DNA of 6,303 bases. It comes from UBA287 sp034190325. Lineage in GTDB: Archaea > Thermoplasmatota > UBA186 > UBA287. Position 1 is the stretch's first letter, and each line of letters begins with the position of its first letter. This document shows positions 5,596 to 6,303 of this stretch, piece by piece. The notes beneath the pieces were generated by a model. It saw only the letters and a list, made by a program, of their open reading frames with translations, was not told the origin of the DNA and did not search any database. The stretch spans positions 1-6,303 of the forward strand of contig JAXHST010000108.1 in NCBI GenBank assembly GCA_034190325.1, written 5' to 3'. The position numbers and the translations under genes are program-made.

Positions 5596-5632
5596 TTATA
5601 TATACATGTTAACATAATAACTCATAAGTTTC
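5591..5632. promoter_or_regulatory. Nested inverted repeats around the promoter: candidate operator
   Basis: GAAACTTAT (5591-5599) and ATAAGTTTC (5624-5632) are perfect 9-bp inverted copies. Between them lies the 10-bp palindrome ATGTTAACAT (5606-5615), whose centre is one base from the centre of the outer pair. The left arm overlaps the BRE/TATA element, and the right arm falls near the predicted transcription start. Symmetric DNA around a core promoter is the usual layout of a repressor site. No regulator is identified. Confidence 0.5.
5595..5604 (+). promoter_or_regulatory. TATA box of the secreted-protein gene
   Basis: CTTATATATA is preceded by the purine-rich GCGAAA, which suits an archaeal BRE. 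A transcript from it would start near 5625 and carry a 5' UTR of about 24 nt that includes the Shine-Dalgarno sequence at 5635-5642. Confidence 0.65.
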
Positions 5633-5634
5633 AT

Positions 5635-5642
5635 AAGGAGGG
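5635..5642 (+). promoter_or_regulatory. Strong Shine-Dalgarno sequence of the secreted-protein gene
   Basis: AAGGAGGG lies six bases before the ATG at 5649, a near-perfect anti-16S match. It is the only non-operon-internal gene start in the window with such a site, and it decides the start codon. Confidence 0.8.
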
Positions 5643-5648
5643 ATAAAA

Positions 5649-6303
5649 ATGGAAGCGAAGAAAGGAAAAGCTCTCAGCGGACTGCTTGTTGTAATGCTGG
5701 TGAGCTCTCTTCTAGTAGGCATAAATGTTTTTGCCCAGGAAGAAGTAGCTCTAGATGAGCAAGCACCGCAGGTACCGTTATTCGGTACTATATCGGGAGA
5801 TGTGAGGGATGTAGATAACAACCCTATAACGAACGTGACGGTCTATTTGACCAACGAGACGATCAAGACGTTCGAGGATGCGCAGGCCGCAGGACTGGCT
5901 CTTGTTGGACCTGATGTTTCAAAGCTCTTTCCACCGAAGGAAGAAATGGAAGAAGGAGCTGAAGAAGGAGTTGAAGAAGTAATGCCTGTTCCGGTGCCAG
6001 AAGAAGGAGCTGAAGAAGTAGCGCCTGTTCCGGTGCCAGAAGAAACAGAGACAGCACCGAGAAGACAGGGAGACAGCTACTACAGCTGGGCAGGTTTGCC
6101 GGTGGTAGGGAGCATCATAAGACTTTTGGAGAGGATACCCATTCTCGGCATCTTTGTGAGGCTCTTTATGAGGATCATTGACAGGTTCACCATAAAGATA
6201 CCAGCAGCAATTTGTGCGCGCGTACCAGTTTTGGGTAGGATAGTGGACATGTGCTTCAGAGTAGAGGTTGCTCCTGAGGAAGCACCTGAGGAAGAGCCTG
6301 TTG
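5649..6303 (+). CDS. Secreted or surface protein with Glu/Pro repeats and basic hydrophobic repeats, 3' end outside the window
   Basis: The frame is open for 218 codons from an ATG with a strong Shine-Dalgarno site to the window edge. Residues 1-29 are a Sec signal peptide (basic start, core LLVVMLVSSLLVGINVFA, cut before QEE). Residues 45-67, 'FGTISGDVRDVDNNPITNVTVYL', look like the first strands of a carboxypeptidase-regulatory-like or Ig-like beta-sandwich, with N-glycosylation sequons NVT and NET at Asn62 and Asn69. The usual continuation of that fold is not evident. Residues 98-134 are Glu/Pro-rich with a 13-residue repeat ending PVPVP. Residues 150-205 are hydrophobic and Arg-rich, with three units of the form xPxxGxxxxxxxRx. 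A second Glu/Pro-rich stretch starts near 207. The product is probably outside the cell or envelope-anchored. I recognise no family, and the missing C-terminus limits any call. Confidence 0.85.
   Translation, partial: MEAKKGKALSGLLVVMLVSSLLVGINVFAQEEVALDEQAPQVPLFGTISGDVRDVDNNPITNVTVYLTNETIKTFEDAQAAGLALVGPDVSKLFPPKEEMEEGAEEGVEEVMPVPVPEEGAEEVAPVPVPEETETAPRRQGDSYYSWAGLPVVGSIIRLLERIPILGIFVRLFMRIIDRFTIKIPAAICARVPVLGRIVDMCFRVEVAPEEAPEEEPV
5961..6038 (+). repeat. Two tandem 39-bp units encoding a Glu/Pro-rich 13-residue repeat
   Basis: Units 5961-5999 and 6000-6038 match at 36 of 39 bases and encode EEGVEEVMPVPVP and EEGAEEVAPVPVP. A degenerate start of another unit (GAAGAAGGAGCT) precedes them at 5949. 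The near-identity at DNA level, including third codon positions, points to a recent in-frame duplication in a flexible linker. Confidence 0.9.

Noticed and set aside
5863..6057. Minus-strand frame of 64 residues rich in Leu/Gln (LLLQLLLLAPEQALLLQ-like)
   Set aside because: It is the antisense reading of the Glu/Pro-coding tandem repeat; GAA-rich DNA gives Leu-rich complements. No promoter or ribosome site supports it.

Overview
The window looks archaeal. Most genes have an AT-rich TATA-like box centred 24-26 bp upstream of the start codon and no room for a ribosome-binding site, which is the layout of leaderless archaeal mRNAs. The tRNA gene carries no encoded CCA, and the ABC-transporter ATPase has a C-terminal extension I know from archaeal cobalamin importers such as the haloarchaeal BtuD. 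Base composition is moderate. A euryarchaeal lineage seems likely, but the sequence alone does not fix a genus.

Left part (1-780): the 5' end of an unidentified gene leaves the window on the minus strand. Next to it, also on the minus strand, is a small transglutaminase-like cysteine-protease-fold protein. Its likely signal peptide lies just upstream in a different reading frame, so the locus is either frameshifted or unusually arranged. A 5-bp tandem repeat (ATTAC) sits in the divergent promoter region before thiM.

Centre left (780-2250): thiM and thiE overlap by the four bases ATGA. They form a thiamine salvage pair: ThiM phosphorylates hydroxyethylthiazole and ThiE joins it to the pyrimidine moiety to give thiamine phosphate. 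A minus-strand tRNA with anticodon CAT begins directly after the thiE stop codon, converging on it with no gap. By its acceptor stem it is more likely tRNA-Ile2 than elongator tRNA-Met, and it has an unusual C at T-loop position 55.

Centre right (2340-5322): btuF, btuC and btuD form a complete binding-protein-dependent ABC importer of the cobalamin/iron-chelate class, with overlapping coding ends. BtuD carries an extra C-terminal domain of about 140 residues with a glycine-rich loop and a GFPVGYGN motif. Its function is not established.

Right part (5300-6303): a 56-residue zinc-ribbon protein with four CxxC pairs converges on btuD. A gene for a secreted protein then runs off the right edge. 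It has a signal peptide, a partial Ig-like or carboxypeptidase-regulatory-like segment, Glu/Pro-rich 13-residue repeats, and a basic hydrophobic region built from repeated Pro-x-x-Gly...Arg units. Unlike its neighbours it has a 5' UTR with a strong Shine-Dalgarno sequence, and its promoter contains nested inverted repeats. This last gene and its promoter are the least explained part of the window.
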